NCBI RefSeq assembly: GCF_019598945.1
Contig: NZ_CP080598.1
Span: 2,914,001 to 2,978,000 of the forward strand
Reading direction: 5' to 3'
Length of the DNA stretch: 64,000 bases
DNA from: Sphaerospermopsis torques-reginae ITEP-024
GTDB taxonomy: Bacteria; Cyanobacteriota; Cyanobacteriia; Cyanobacteriales; Nostocaceae
The translations under genes were made by a program, and so were the position numbers. Under the pieces are notes generated by a model. That model was given only the letters and a program-made list of their open reading frames with translations. It did no database searches and was not told the DNA's origin. Shown piece by piece: positions 39,775 through 49,315 of this stretch; the stretch's first letter is position 1, and each line of letters opens with the position of its first letter.

Positions 39775-40296
39775 ATGACTTTCACTTCTGATTCAGCTTC
39801 AACCCGCTTTTCTGGTGCTTTTAACTACAGCAACCAAACAATTGATGCTGTCTCTTCAACCATTGCTGTATTTAAAGCCCTCAGCGTTGATGACCAACTA
39901 GCAGTGTTGTGGTACGCATACACAGAAATGGGTAAATCCATTACCCCAGCCGCTACAGGTGCAGCTAGATTACAATTGGCAGAAGGTTTGTTAAATCAAA
40001 TTAAACAAATGCCTCATGCAGAGCAGTTGGAAGCGATGCGTGATTTAGCTGCTCAAAGAAATACTCAAGTTTCTCGTTCTTACGGTATTCTCAGTCCTAA
40101 CACCAAGTTAGCTTTCTGGTACGAATTAGCAGAATTAATGGCAAAAGGTTTTGTAGTACCAGTACCACCAGGTTATCAGATTTCTCGTGATGGCGCACAA
40201 GTTTTACAAACTCTCAAAGAATTAGATTTTGGTCAGCAAATTACAGTTTTCCGCAAAGTAGTTACAGATATGGGTGTTGATCCTTTAGCTGACTAA
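39775..40296 (+). CDS. helical carotenoid protein (OCP N-terminal-domain homologue)
   Basis: A 173-residue all-helical protein equal to the carotenoid-binding N-terminal domain of the orange carotenoid protein, without the C-terminal domain. Key family segments: DDQLAVLWYAYTEMGKSI (carotenoid-lining Trp/Tyr), LSPNTKLAFWYELAELMAKGF and VPVPPGYQ. HCPs bind keto-carotenoids and quench singlet oxygen or excitation. The ATG at 39775 is preferred; GTG codons lie 9-12 bases earlier. It lies 148 bp before the matching C-terminal-domain homologue, the arrangement seen for the HCP4/CTDH pair of Anabaena, so the two probably hand over carotenoid to each other. Confidence 0.93.
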   Translation: MTFTSDSASTRFSGAFNYSNQTIDAVSSTIAVFKALSVDDQLAVLWYAYTEMGKSITPAATGAARLQLAEGLLNQIKQMPHAEQLEAMRDLAAQRNTQVSRSYGILSPNTKLAFWYELAELMAKGFVVPVPPGYQISRDGAQVLQTLKELDFGQQITVFRKVVTDMGVDPLAD

Positions 40297-40335
40297 TTGC
40301 TGATATTCTCCCAACCTCAATGTCTTTTTCAATTT

Positions 40336-40363
40336 TTATTCCCAGGTAATTACTTGGGAATAA
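40336..40363 (+). terminator. 28-bp palindrome between HCP and CTDH genes
   Basis: TTATTCCCAGGTAA and TTACTTGGGAATAA pair over 14 positions (one G-T wobble) with no extra loop. It may end most HCP transcripts while letting some continue into the CTDH gene. Confidence 0.6.
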
Positions 40364-40444
40364 TTTATTTATATTAGTAGTTTACCTATTCCCTATTCCC
40401 TCTTTTACTGTCACCTGTCACCTGTCAACTGTCACCTAATTCAT

Positions 40445-40855
40445 ATGAATATTACTATTGAAGGAATTACAGAACCAACTATATTGCGTTATTTTACCAC
40501 TTTAAACGCAGGTGATTTTACAAATACTGCGGCATTATTTACTCAAGATGGTTTGATGTATCCACCTTTGGAGTCTGCGGTGATGGGAAGAGAGGCGATC
40601 GCTTCCTATCTTTTTCAAGAAGCGCAAGACATTAAAGCCGAACCCCAACAAGGAATTATCGAAAATTTAGCAGATCAAAAAATCCAAATTCAAGTTACAG
40701 GTAAAGCACACACTTCTTGGTGTAGTGTTAATGTTTTATGGTTATTTATTCTCAACCCACAACAGGAAATAATCACAGCCCAAATCAAACTTTTAGCTTC
40801 ACCCCAAGATTTACTTTCCCTGCGTCCACCAAATAAAGAATATATTGATAATTGA
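40445..40855 (+). CDS. OCP C-terminal-domain homologue (CTDH, NTF2-like)
   Basis: A 136-residue NTF2-fold protein like the regulatory domain of OCP: TILRYFTTLNAGDFTNTAALFTQDGLMYPPLESAVMGREAI, then SWCSVNVLWLFILNP and IKLLASPQDLLSLRPP. Cys93 (in SWCSVN) matches the Cys that forms redox-sensitive dimers in Anabaena CTDH. CTDHs solubilise carotenoid and load HCPs. Its location directly after an HCP gene supports that role. Confidence 0.93.
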   Translation: MNITIEGITEPTILRYFTTLNAGDFTNTAALFTQDGLMYPPLESAVMGREAIASYLFQEAQDIKAEPQQGIIENLADQKIQIQVTGKAHTSWCSVNVLWLFILNPQQEIITAQIKLLASPQDLLSLRPPNKEYIDN

Positions 40856-40893
40856 CAATTGACAATTGACAATTGATAATTGACAATTGATAA
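40852..40893. repeat. TGACAAT/TGATAAT heptamer array
   Basis: Five to six TGACAAT or TGATAAT units directly after the CTDH stop codon. Confidence 0.9.
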
Positions 40894-40894
40894 A

Positions 40895-40942
40895 TTTTCT
40901 CGCTCCCGTATTCTGTATTATGGGAACGAGAAAACTGTTTTT
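40895..40942. terminator. bidirectional terminator between CTDH and RTX genes
   Basis: TTTTCTCG (40895-40902) pairs with CGAGAAAA (40927-40934), with an inner TCCC/GGGA pairing, followed by a T-rich CTGTTTTTG. The A and T tracts suit termination of both convergent genes. Confidence 0.75.
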
Positions 40943-40956
40943 GTCTCCTCTAAAGA

Positions 40957-43900
40957 CTACACAACCAAACTGAAATCACTACTGCTAAGAGTGATATCAA
41001 CATTACCTATACGGGCAAACTCAAACACTGTTCCTGCACCTAAAACATTACCATCCTGGTTATAGAACAGACTACCAGAACCTTGACTATAAACAATTCG
41101 GGCATTACTAGCGTTGACAAACTCATCATCAGTAACCACAGCAAAGTCAGTTAAACTCTGTCCTACAGCATTAGTAATGGCATTGAAGGTAGTTTTACTG
41201 AGTACAATCTTGTCTAGTCCGGCTTCAAACTCGCTAATGTAATCAACGCCTAAGCTCGTACTAAAGACACTACCACTTTGAAAGAGATATTGATCATTAC
41301 CTAGTCCACCTGTGAGGATATCATCACCCAGTCCTCCCCAGAGGTTATCATTTCCACCTCCTCCATTGAGAATATCATTACCTGCTCCTCCCTGAAGGGT
41401 ATCATTTCCCGCTAACCCTTGCAGTTGATCACTGCCATCACCACCACTGAGGATATTATTCAGTGTATTACCTGTTAACCGATCATTTCCTGATCCACCA
41501 GTGGCATTTTCAATGACATTGTTAGCAGAAAGAATGAGTTTGAGATTACTATTGACAGTTTGTGATGTGATCACACCCAAATTAACATTTACACCAGCAG
41601 TCGTGCCAGTAAAGTCAATAGTATCAGTTCCCCCAGTTGTTATTTCTGTAATTGTGTCAGTTCCTAAAGCAGAATTGGCTACAAAACCATAAGTATCATT
41701 ACCATTTCCACCTGTCAGAACGTTATTAACACTATTACCTCTGAGGACGTTATTACCTGCATTACCCGTACCATTGATAGTAGCTGTTCCCGTGAGAGTC
41801 AGATTTTCCACACCTGCGGGCAAAGTTGTGGTAGCAGAAGCAGTTAGGGTATCAGTAATAGTTGTGGTAGCAGTGGTTTTAGTTCCTAAACTGGCATTAG
41901 TGGGAGAACTCAGGGTGACTATAAAGGTTTCATTGGCTTCATTGATAGCATCATTGATAATGGGGATAATGATATTTTGACTGGTAACACCAGGGTTAAA
42001 GGTCAAAGTTCCGGTTATAGTGGTATAATCTGACCCTGCTATAGCTGTACCGTTACTAGTTGTGTACTGTACAGTGATCGTTTGGGTACTGGCAGCAGAC
42101 AGGGTAACGGTATACTGGACGTTCTGAGGACTGGTTGTACCTTCAACTATTGTCTGGTCTGCATTTAGGTTAATGGTGACAGACGGTGCAACATCATCAT
42201 TGGTGATAGTGCCTGTTACTGCTGTATTTGTACCAACAGTGTAACCTGTACCCGCAACTAATGTTAAGGCTACTGTTTCATTATTTTCAAATGTAGTATC
42301 TGCTGTGGGGTCTATTGTTAAGGTTGCTGTAGTTGCACCCGCAGCAAATGTAATTGTTTTTCCTGTTCCGGGTGTTGCACCTGTATAGTCTGTACTAGCT
42401 GCTGTTCCAGCGATGTTGTAGTTGACGGTTAAGGCGTTGCTAATAACTCCAGTTCTGGTAAAGGTATAGACGAGGTTGTTTGTACCGTCTTCAGTGACAC
42501 TGCTGGGACTAACTGCCAAAGTCACTGTAGTATCATCGTTGGTAATAGTTCCCGTGACTGCTGTGGTTGTACCAATGGTGTAACCTGTACCAGCAGCTAA
42601 TGTTAAGGCTACTGTTTCATTACTTTCAACTGTGGTATCTGCTGTGGGATCTATTGTTAGTGTTGCGGTACTTGAACCTGCTGCAAAGGTAATGGTTTTG
42701 CCTGTTCCGGGTGTTGCACCTGTATAGTCGGTACTAGCTGCTGTACCAGTGATGCCATAGTTAACGGTTAAGGCGTTGCTGATAACTCCAGTTCTGGTAA
42801 AGGTATAGACGAGGTTGGTTGTACCGTCTTCCGTAACGCTACTGGGTGCAACTGCTAAGGTAACGCTAGTATCGTCATTGTTAATAGTTCCCGTGACGGC
42901 TGTGGTTGTACCAACGGTGTAACCTGTTCCTGTAGCTAATGTTAAAGCTACGGTTTCGTTATTTTCAACGGTGGTATCTGCGGTGGGATCTATTGTTAGT
43001 GTTGCTGTACTTGAACCTGCTGCAAAGGTGATAGTTTTTCCTGTTCCTGGTGTTGCACCTGTATAGTCTGTACTAGCCGCTGTACCAGCGATGCTGTAGT
43101 TAACGGTTAAGGCATTGGTGGTAATTCCCGTTCTGGTGAAGGTGTAAACTAGGTTGGCTGTTCCATCTTCGGTGACGCTACTGGGAGATACGGCTAGAGT
43201 GATGTTAGGTTGGTTTTGATTATAGACAAAGTAATTAGCTGTTAGACTCAAGCCTGTTCGATTTTTGATTATACCAATGAGTTCATCGGTTTCTGTTCCA
43301 GGTTTGTCAATGAATATTTGAGTGTCTGCACCGGAAACGCTTAAAAGATAATTAATACCTCCTTGAAGTTGAATAACATCGCCTTCAGTGGTGTTAAAGT
43401 CTGCAATTTCAGCATAGTCACTGTCACCATTGGTGGTACTATTATTACCGTCATCGTAACCAATCCAAGTTGCATCACCAAGGATAAAGCGATCGCTACC
43501 TAAACCACCTTCTAAATAGTCATATTCACCAGCCCCGCCATTTGTTCCTTGTAGTAGATCATTACCATTACCAGCAAAAAGTTTGTCATTACCAGCTTCA
43601 CCATTTAAGGTGTCATTGCCATCACCACCATAGAGACCGAAATCATTCCAGTAATTGCCATCATCCCCAGCACCTCCAGACAAAAGATCATCTCCATCTC
43701 CTCCTTCTAGACGATCTTGTCCACCTCCAGCATTCAGGGTATCATTACCGTCTTGTCCATAGAGCGAATCATTACCACTTCCGAGAGCAATAAAATCATT
43801 GCCAATACCGCCTTGAATGTAACTGTTCACACTGGTGGCAATAAAGTTCAGATTGTCAGCACCACTACCACTGAGCAGATTAACTCCTTCAATCGCTTTG

Positions 43901-45861
43901 AACGTATCCCCTACCCCAGATGTAACTACCTGAGTATCGGTATAGGTGATAGTAATAGGAGTGATTTGAATGGAGTAATCCAAATTCAGGGTATCATTTC
44001 CCGAACCACCGTCAATGGTATCGCTACCTGCACCACCATCAAGGTAATCATCTTCAGAACCACCATTTAAGATGTCATTACCATTACCAGCAAAAAGTTT
44101 GTCATTACCAGCTTCACCATTTAAGGTGTCATTGCCATCACCACCATAGAGACCGAAATCATTCCAGTAATTGCCATCATCCCCAGCACCTCCAGACAAA
44201 AGATCATCTCCATCTCCTCCTTCTAGACGATCTTGTCCACCTCCAGCATTCAGGGTATCATTACCGTCTTGTCCATAGAGCGAATCATTACCACTTCCGA
44301 GAGCAATAAAATCATTGCCAATACCGCCTTGAATGTAACTGTTCACACTGGTGGCAATAACGTTCAGATTGTCAGCACCACTACCACTGAGCAGATTAAC
44401 TCCTTCAATCGCTTTGAACGTATCCCCTACCCCAGATGTAACTACCTGAGTATCGGTATAGGTGATAGTAATAGGAGTGATTTGAATGGAGTAATCCAAA
44501 TTCAGGGTATCATTTCCCGAACCACCGTCAATGGTATCGCTACCTGCACCACCATCAAGGTAATCATCTTCAGAACCACCATTTAAGATGTCATTACCAT
44601 TACCAGCAAAAAGTTTGTCATTACCAGCTTCACCATTTAAGGTGTCATTGCCATCACCACCATAGAGACCGAAATCATTCCAGTAATTGCCATCATCCCC
44701 AGCACCTCCAGACAAAAGATCATCTCCATCTCCTCCTTCTAGACGATCTTGTCCACCTCCAGCATTCAGGGTATCATTACCGTCTTGTCCATAGAGGAGA
44801 TCATTACCACTGCCAACAGCAATAAAATCATTACCACCACCACCTTGAATGTTACTATTTAAACTGGTGGCAATAAAGTTCAGATTGTCAGCACCACTAC
44901 CACTGAGCAGATTAACTCCTTCAATCGCTTTGAACGTATCCCCTACCCCAGATGTAACTACCTGAGTATCGGTATAGGTGATAGTAATAGGAGTGATTTG
45001 AGTGGAGTAATCCAAATTCAGGGTATCATTTCCCGAACCACCGTCAATGGTATCGCTACCTGCACCACCATCAAGGTAATCATCTTCAGAACCACCATTT
45101 AAGATGTCATTACCATTACCAGCAAAAAGTTTGTCATTACCAGCTTCACCATTTAAGGTGTCATTGCCATCACCACCATAGAGACCGAAATCATTCCAGT
45201 AATTGCCATCATCCCCAGCACCTCCAGACAAAAGATCATCTCCATCTCCTCCTTCTAGACGATCTTGTCCATCTCCACCATTGAGGGTATCATTCCCTGC
45301 TAACCCATAAATGTTATCATTCCCAGTAGTTCCCGGAAGATTGTCATTACCTGACGTACCAGTAAAATTCTGCTGTTCTACCTGAATAACTTGCCCATTT
45401 AGCGTAATTGTGGCGTGGTCATTCTCTCTTTGCAAAGCCTCCAAGGTTACAGCATCCAGACTATTACCAAGTACCAACTCAGCAAAAATCGCCCCTTCAT
45501 CTCCATCACTATCCAATGTATTAATTTGAGCATCTACAAAATGCCCAATCTCCTCTAATAAAACTCTACTAATATCTGCTGATGTGGCATTAGCAACAAA
45601 GGTATTTGATAGATAAATCTTATTCGTGCTACTTGCATAAGCACCGTTAGCAGTTCCCAGAACGCTGCTATCAAGAATCTCAATTTGCGGAAGTTGACTA
45701 AAATCACCCGCTTGCCACTGTAAACGCAGAATTTCAGCTACAGTACGGTTGTATTGTGTGCCAAAAGCCGTGTCTAAAACCTGCCAGAAAATATTTAAAC
45801 TAGAAAAGACGCTCAGTTGGTTGTATGTCAGCGTTAGGGCATCGTTGAGTAAAGTAATCAT
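40957..45861 (-). CDS. large RTX/Calx-beta calcium-binding secreted protein
   Basis: A 1634-residue protein. The N-terminal 165 residues form a non-repeat domain with EEIGHFVDAQINTLDSDGDEG, a candidate metal site. Residues about 165-760 are RTX nonapeptide repeats (GGxGxDxUx) arranged in 172-residue superrepeats, four nearly identical starts at 516-bp spacing in the DNA. Then come Calx-beta-type domains (SVTEDGTANLVYTFTRTG...GTAASTDYTGATPGTGKTITFAAGSSTATLTI, three close copies, and a fourth different one), more RTX repeats, and a C-terminal domain ending in ITLSSSDFSLVV. There is no N-terminal signal peptide, so type I secretion is expected. Likely a surface or extracellular calcium-folded adhesin or enzyme carrier. 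Confidence 0.93.
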   Translation of the reverse strand: MITLLNDALTLTYNQLSVFSSLNIFWQVLDTAFGTQYNRTVAEILRLQWQAGDFSQLPQIEILDSSVLGTANGAYASSTNKIYLSNTFVANATSADISRVLLEEIGHFVDAQINTLDSDGDEGAIFAELVLGNSLDAVTLEALQRENDHATITLNGQVIQVEQQNFTGTSGNDNLPGTTGNDNIYGLAGNDTLNGGDGQDRLEGGDGDDLLSGGAGDDGNYWNDFGLYGGDGNDTLNGEAGNDKLFAGNGNDILNGGSEDDYLDGGAGSDTIDGGSGNDTLNLDYSTQITPITITYTDTQVVTSGVGDTFKAIEGVNLLSGSGADNLNFIATSLNSNIQGGGGNDFIAVGSGNDLLYGQDGNDTLNAGGGQDRLEGGDGDDLLSGGAGDDGNYWNDFGLYGGDGNDTLNGEAGNDKLFAGNGNDILNGGSEDDYLDGGAGSDTIDGGSGNDTLNLDYSIQITPITITYTDTQVVTSGVGDTFKAIEGVNLLSGSGADNLNVIATSVNSYIQGGIGNDFIALGSGNDSLYGQDGNDTLNAGGGQDRLEGGDGDDLLSGGAGDDGNYWNDFGLYGGDGNDTLNGEAGNDKLFAGNGNDILNGGSEDDYLDGGAGSDTIDGGSGNDTLNLDYSIQITPITITYTDTQVVTSGVGDTFKAIEGVNLLSGSGADNLNFIATSVNSYIQGGIGNDFIALGSGNDSLYGQDGNDTLNAGGGQDRLEGGDGDDLLSGGAGDDGNYWNDFGLYGGDGNDTLNGEAGNDKLFAGNGNDLLQGTNGGAGEYDYLEGGLGSDRFILGDATWIGYDDGNNSTTNGDSDYAEIADFNTTEGDVIQLQGGINYLLSVSGADTQIFIDKPGTETDELIGIIKNRTGLSLTANYFVYNQNQPNITLAVSPSSVTEDGTANLVYTFTRTGITTNALTVNYSIAGTAASTDYTGATPGTGKTITFAAGSSTATLTIDPTADTTVENNETVALTLATGTGYTVGTTTAVTGTINNDDTSVTLAVAPSSVTEDGTTNLVYTFTRTGVISNALTVNYGITGTAASTDYTGATPGTGKTITFAAGSSTATLTIDPTADTTVESNETVALTLAAGTGYTIGTTTAVTGTITNDDTTVTLAVSPSSVTEDGTNNLVYTFTRTGVISNALTVNYNIAGTAASTDYTGATPGTGKTITFAAGATTATLTIDPTADTTFENNETVALTLVAGTGYTVGTNTAVTGTITNDDVAPSVTINLNADQTIVEGTTSPQNVQYTVTLSAASTQTITVQYTTSNGTAIAGSDYTTITGTLTFNPGVTSQNIIIPIINDAINEANETFIVTLSSPTNASLGTKTTATTTITDTLTASATTTLPAGVENLTLTGTATINGTGNAGNNVLRGNSVNNVLTGGNGNDTYGFVANSALGTDTITEITTGGTDTIDFTGTTAGVNVNLGVITSQTVNSNLKLILSANNVIENATGGSGNDRLTGNTLNNILSGGDGSDQLQGLAGNDTLQGGAGNDILNGGGGNDNLWGGLGDDILTGGLGNDQYLFQSGSVFSTSLGVDYISEFEAGLDKIVLSKTTFNAITNAVGQSLTDFAVVTDDEFVNASNARIVYSQGSGSLFYNQDGNVLGAGTVFEFARIGNVDITLSSSDFSLVV
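43545..45285. repeat. 516-bp superrepeat inside the RTX gene (3 full copies plus partial)
   Basis: The same landmark (ATTACCATTACCAGCAAAAA) recurs at 43561, 44077, 44593 and 45109, each exactly 516 bp apart. Copies differ at only a few positions (for example at 43832/44348 and 44796), so the expansion is recent or maintained by gene conversion. It is in frame (172 codons). Confidence 0.95.
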
Positions 45862-46199
45862 GAAATAGAGCTTGTATAAGTTTTACACATTTTAACAAAG
45901 TGTAATTTTTCTAAGCTAGTAGTATATTTTCTGAAAATAGTTATATTTTTTATACTTATCTCAGAGTATGGGCTGAAAATAGCTGTTAACCTTTCCCACT
46001 CCTCACTAATTAATACATAGTATCATTGAAAATTTTGGGTTTGAAACCCCTTAATCATGGTATACTTTCAATAAAATACGTCGTTTCAGACTTTTATCCA
46101 CGATTATTTTGATTGTAAATAGAACAGCATTGTAGGGGTTTAGCAATGCTAAACCTCTACGAAAGATAGGATCTGAAGTTGTAAATAAAACCCAATACA
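45862..46199. other. 338-bp gap upstream of the RTX gene, with REP-like palindrome
   Basis: Probably holds the RTX promoter. At 46132-46160, GTAGGGGTTTAGCA and TGCTAAACCTCTAC form a 14-bp hairpin with a one-base loop, a palindrome type often dispersed in cyanobacterial genomes. No gene seen. Confidence 0.6.
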
Positions 46200-46640
46200 T
46201 TAACTCTTACTAAAAATTGGTTGAGCCAAAGAACGCAACAACAATTTTCTACCTAAGTCAATATCCGATGGCGCACATTGCCAGTCTGGATGTGCTGTCA
46301 TTAACAAACTTTCTAAAGTTTCTTGGTCAAAAAGATGACAAACAGGAGCATGATTGACTTCTGCTTCTATAGCATAGCAGTTATTACTGATGCAGCGAAT
46401 TAAACAACGGCTAGAAATTCTAGCCAGATTCAAGATTTCGCCTGGTTGTAAAGAACGAAACTTGCGAATCACCTGTTTAAACTCTTCTATCGAAGAAACT
46501 ATTAACCCTGGTAGAGCTAATGTTACCTTTTTTTCTCCATTCACCGCAATCCAGTAATGACGACTAGGATCAATACCTTCTAACCAACGAGATTCATCAT
46601 CAAGACGATAGCGGGGTGATAGGCAAAATAAAGGTTTCAT
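46200..46640 (-). CDS. conserved hypothetical protein
   Basis: Function not recognised. The 146-residue product from the ATG at 46640 (a TTG two codons earlier is the other option) has no membrane segment. Visible features are WLEGIDPSRHYWIAVNGEKKVTLALPGLIVSS, a Cys-containing stretch ARISSRCLIRCISNNCYAIEAEVNHAP and a basic C-terminus. No strong ribosome binding site. It is isolated on the minus strand upstream of the RTX gene and downstream of the signalling cluster, with 455 bp of repeat-rich DNA behind it. Confidence 0.65.
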   Translation of the reverse strand: MKPLFCLSPRYRLDDESRWLEGIDPSRHYWIAVNGEKKVTLALPGLIVSSIEEFKQVIRKFRSLQPGEILNLARISSRCLIRCISNNCYAIEAEVNHAPVCHLFDQETLESLLMTAHPDWQCAPSDIDLGRKLLLRSLAQPIFSKS

Positions 46641-46852
46641 AAGCAAGGTGATGAATTTAATATCAACTTCAGGCTCTTTGATTACCCAAACCGGGTTCCT
46701 AATTTTGCAAAGCAGCCTTGTATCTTAAATTATTTGATAAATATCACTAATAAATCAAATAAATTTAGCAAAAGTTATTAATTTTATTCATATTTCTTAA
46801 TAAATTACCAAAGTTGTCAGCTAAAAGCTGATCATTCGATTTTGGATTTACC

Positions 46853-46920
46853 TTAGCGAAGTGTACGCAGCGCAGCGAGTATTGTCTCGTCCTGAAGGAA
46901 AGGAGAGCGTACCAAATTTG
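46853..46920. repeat. dispersed repeat TTAGCGAAG...CGTCCTGAAGG (copy 2)
   Basis: TTAGCGAAGTGTACGCAGCG then CAGCGAGTATT, CGTCCTGAAGGAAAGG and ACCAAATTT, matching the element at 13638-13706 in order and spacing. The rest of the gap 46641-47101 holds GGCAGGA units (46960-46985) and a TAAAATC array (47044-47095), with no gene. Confidence 0.7.
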
Positions 46921-47043
46921 TTAAGTAGGTAGGCGTTAAAAATTGTCGTTATGACAAGGCAGGAGGCAGGAGGTAGGAGGGAAGAGGTTTGGAGGAATTT
47001 TACATTTTTTTACATACCTCTGTTTTTTCCTGCCGACTTACTT

Positions 47044-47096
47044 AATCTAAAATCTAAAATCTAAAATCTAAAATCTAAAATCTAAAATCTAAAATT
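47044..47096. repeat. TAAAATC heptamer array (about 7 units)
   Basis: Seven AATCTAA units ending just before the stop codon of the anti-sigma gene. Confidence 0.95.
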
Positions 47097-47101
47097 CCCG
47101 G

Positions 47102-47527
47102 TCAGTTAACCTGTTTGGGTATCGTAGTTTCCAGCTTGAGACAATTAGCACCATTAACGTGCAAACGATACTCTACCTTATCCATCAGACGATTCATAAT
47201 TAACCACCCATAACCACCTTCTTGTTTTTGACTAGGATGGGGAGGAAAGTAGGTAGATATATCAAAACCTTGACCATAGTCCCAAATTTCGAGCGCCAAC
47301 TTGCAATCATTGAGTTCCAAACGCAGTAAAATTGGCAAGCTAGGCTGGTCTTTGTGAGCATGACGTACAGCATTAGTGTATGCTTCAACCAATGCTAAAC
47401 GCAGACGACCTGATTGTTCTGACCAATCTACAGAGTCTCCCAGATGGATTTTCAAGCATCCTAGCAACCAAGTTTCGACAATATTGACAAAAATCAAGTC
47501 ACTTGGCACATGAAGCTCACTTTTCAT
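47102..47527 (-). CDS. anti-sigma-type serine/threonine kinase (RsbW-like)
   Basis: A 141-residue GHKL ATPase of the RsbW/SpoIIAB class: LRLALVEAYTNAVRHAHKD (N box), LEIWDYGQGFD (G1) and GGYGWLIMNRLMDKVEY (G2). It starts 3 bp after the stop of the PP2C phosphatase gene, so the two are an operon. In partner switching the kinase phosphorylates an anti-sigma-factor antagonist and the phosphatase reverses it; no antagonist (STAS) gene is seen nearby. Confidence 0.92.
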   Translation of the reverse strand: MKSELHVPSDLIFVNIVETWLLGCLKIHLGDSVDWSEQSGRLRLALVEAYTNAVRHAHKDQPSLPILLRLELNDCKLALEIWDYGQGFDISTYFPPHPSQKQEGGYGWLIMNRLMDKVEYRLHVNGANCLKLETTIPKQVN

Positions 47528-47530
47528 GAA

Positions 47531-49204
47531 TTACAGAACCTCCAGAGAGAGTATAGTTTGGTCATCGTCTTGAACATGATTATCTGTTTGAATACGAGTG
47601 AGTAAATTTTCAAGAGATAAAGGTTGAGGTTGCTCTTGTATAATTTGCCAAAGACCTTCTTGCTTGAGCATAAAAAAGTTATTAGGCATAGTGCTACTAT
47701 CATTTTTTTCAGAATATTTTGAATTTATTGATACTTTTGCTTCCGTAATTCCATCACTAGCTAATAGTAGGGTATCTCCAGGAGAGAGAATTAAGCGCCC
47801 TGACTGTGCTTGCCATTGGGGTAAAATGCCCAAAGGAACACTGCGGATTGTCAGGTAATGGGGTTGAGTAGCTAAAGTTACTGGTTTTGACCACCAGAAA
47901 GGATAGATATGACCAGCATTAGCATAGACAAGTTCCTGGGTAGTTCTGTTATAATTGGCAATAACAAGAGTAATAAAATAATTGTTACTGATTAAGTCAT
48001 CAGCTAGAGCATAGTTGAGATTTTGCATAACAATATTCGGCTCCGCTGGTGATTCCTGAGATAATTCCCGACGCAACAGAGAAATAGCACTGGCCATAAA
48101 TAAAGCCGCTGGTACACCTTTACCGGAAACATCACCAACAGCGAGCCACAAGTCACCTTGAGGATGGACAAAAACTTCAAAAAAATCTCCTCCTACTTCC
48201 CGTGCTGGGTAGCAGCAAGCTTGTATTTTTACACCATCAATTTTTGGTAAGGTTTGACGGAGCAGATTATTTTGAATTTGCCGAGCTAATTGCAATTCAA
48301 CCCGGATTTGTTGTTGTTTTTCTTGCAGACTTTGGTAGAGTTTAGCTTGGGAGAGAGCTAAAGCAGCTTGTTCTGCTACACCTGTAATTAGTTGAATATC
48401 TTCATCCTGCCAAAGTTGTTCACTTCCCCCTTGATAGAGAGTCATTACAGCTAGTAATTGATGCTGATAGCTAAAGGGTACAACTAGGTAGTAATAAGGA
48501 TTTTGATCATAAGTATCTTGAGCTAATTGATATTTTTGGGTGTGGAGAACTTCTGTAATTAAAGAGATAGAGTCTAGAGGTGGAGTGATTTCTAAGGAGT
48601 GAGGAGCATGATAGGAAAACTGGTTTTGTGTCAGGCGATCGCCCTCTACTAATCTCAATACACAACTGGTAGCAGCAAATGTTTGTCCAATAGTAACCAC
48701 AATCTTTTGTAAGCTGCTGTCATAGTCCAAAGATTCTCGAATTGCTGTGGTTACAGCATTAAATAAAGATTCTCTTTTCAGAGCATGGCGGAGTTCTGTT
48801 GTCCGCTTTTTGACCAAATTATAAGTATCTCGTCCTTGCTCAACTAATGCCTTGAGTTGTTCAGGTTTCCAAGGTTTAGTGATGTACTTGAATACCTGAC
48901 CAGAGTTAATTGCATCCACCAAATCTTCAACATCCGTAAAACCAGTCACTAAAATGCGAATTGTATCAGGAAAACGTTCCACTGTGCGACTGAAAAACTC
49001 TGTGCCATTCATATCTGGCATTCTTTGGTCAGAGATAATCACAGCCATTTCCCCCACCTGATCTAAAATTGCCAAAGCATCATGGGCATTAATGGCTTTA
49101 TATACTTTAAAGTCTCGCCAAAAAGTGCGGTAGAGCAAGTCCAGATTGTCTGGCTCATCATCTACCACCATGAGCTTGAGCTTTTCTACCTCTTTCTCAG
49201 TCAT
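47531..49204 (-). CDS. response-regulator PP2C (SpoIIE/RsbU-type) phosphatase
   Basis: A 557-residue three-part protein: an N-terminal receiver (LMVVDDEPDN, phosphoacceptor Asp59 in VIISDQRMPDMNG, Lys of YITKPWKP), a GAF-like domain (about 150-290, LFNAVTTAIRESLDYDSSL to VAEQAALALSQAKLYQSL), a coiled linker LARQIQNNLLRQTLPKIDGV, and a SpoIIE phosphatase (ARVVGGDFFEVF-like REVGGDFFEVF, AVGDVSGKGVPAALFMA, LLLASDGITEA). A two-component signal should control dephosphorylation of an antagonist protein. It overlaps nothing but is tightly coupled to the RsbW-like kinase. Confidence 0.94.
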   Translation of the reverse strand: MTEKEVEKLKLMVVDDEPDNLDLLYRTFWRDFKVYKAINAHDALAILDQVGEMAVIISDQRMPDMNGTEFFSRTVERFPDTIRILVTGFTDVEDLVDAINSGQVFKYITKPWKPEQLKALVEQGRDTYNLVKKRTTELRHALKRESLFNAVTTAIRESLDYDSSLQKIVVTIGQTFAATSCVLRLVEGDRLTQNQFSYHAPHSLEITPPLDSISLITEVLHTQKYQLAQDTYDQNPYYYLVVPFSYQHQLLAVMTLYQGGSEQLWQDEDIQLITGVAEQAALALSQAKLYQSLQEKQQQIRVELQLARQIQNNLLRQTLPKIDGVKIQACCYPAREVGGDFFEVFVHPQGDLWLAVGDVSGKGVPAALFMASAISLLRRELSQESPAEPNIVMQNLNYALADDLISNNYFITLVIANYNRTTQELVYANAGHIYPFWWSKPVTLATQPHYLTIRSVPLGILPQWQAQSGRLILSPGDTLLLASDGITEAKVSINSKYSEKNDSSTMPNNFFMLKQEGLWQIIQEQPQPLSLENLLTRIQTDNHVQDDDQTILSLEVL

Positions 49205-49315
49205 ATTTGACCATATTTTTAGATACTTTTATGGCAGGGAACTCTTAACAATGAACAGGAAAAAACTATTGATGTTCAGTAATTAGCCGTACATGAGATC
49301 ACTTATTAGCATTTA

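Noticed and set aside
43717-44586. Two 117-codon plus-strand frames that are almost identical
   Set aside because: They are antisense shadows of the 516-bp superrepeats in the RTX gene; their similarity comes from the repeat, not from two genes.
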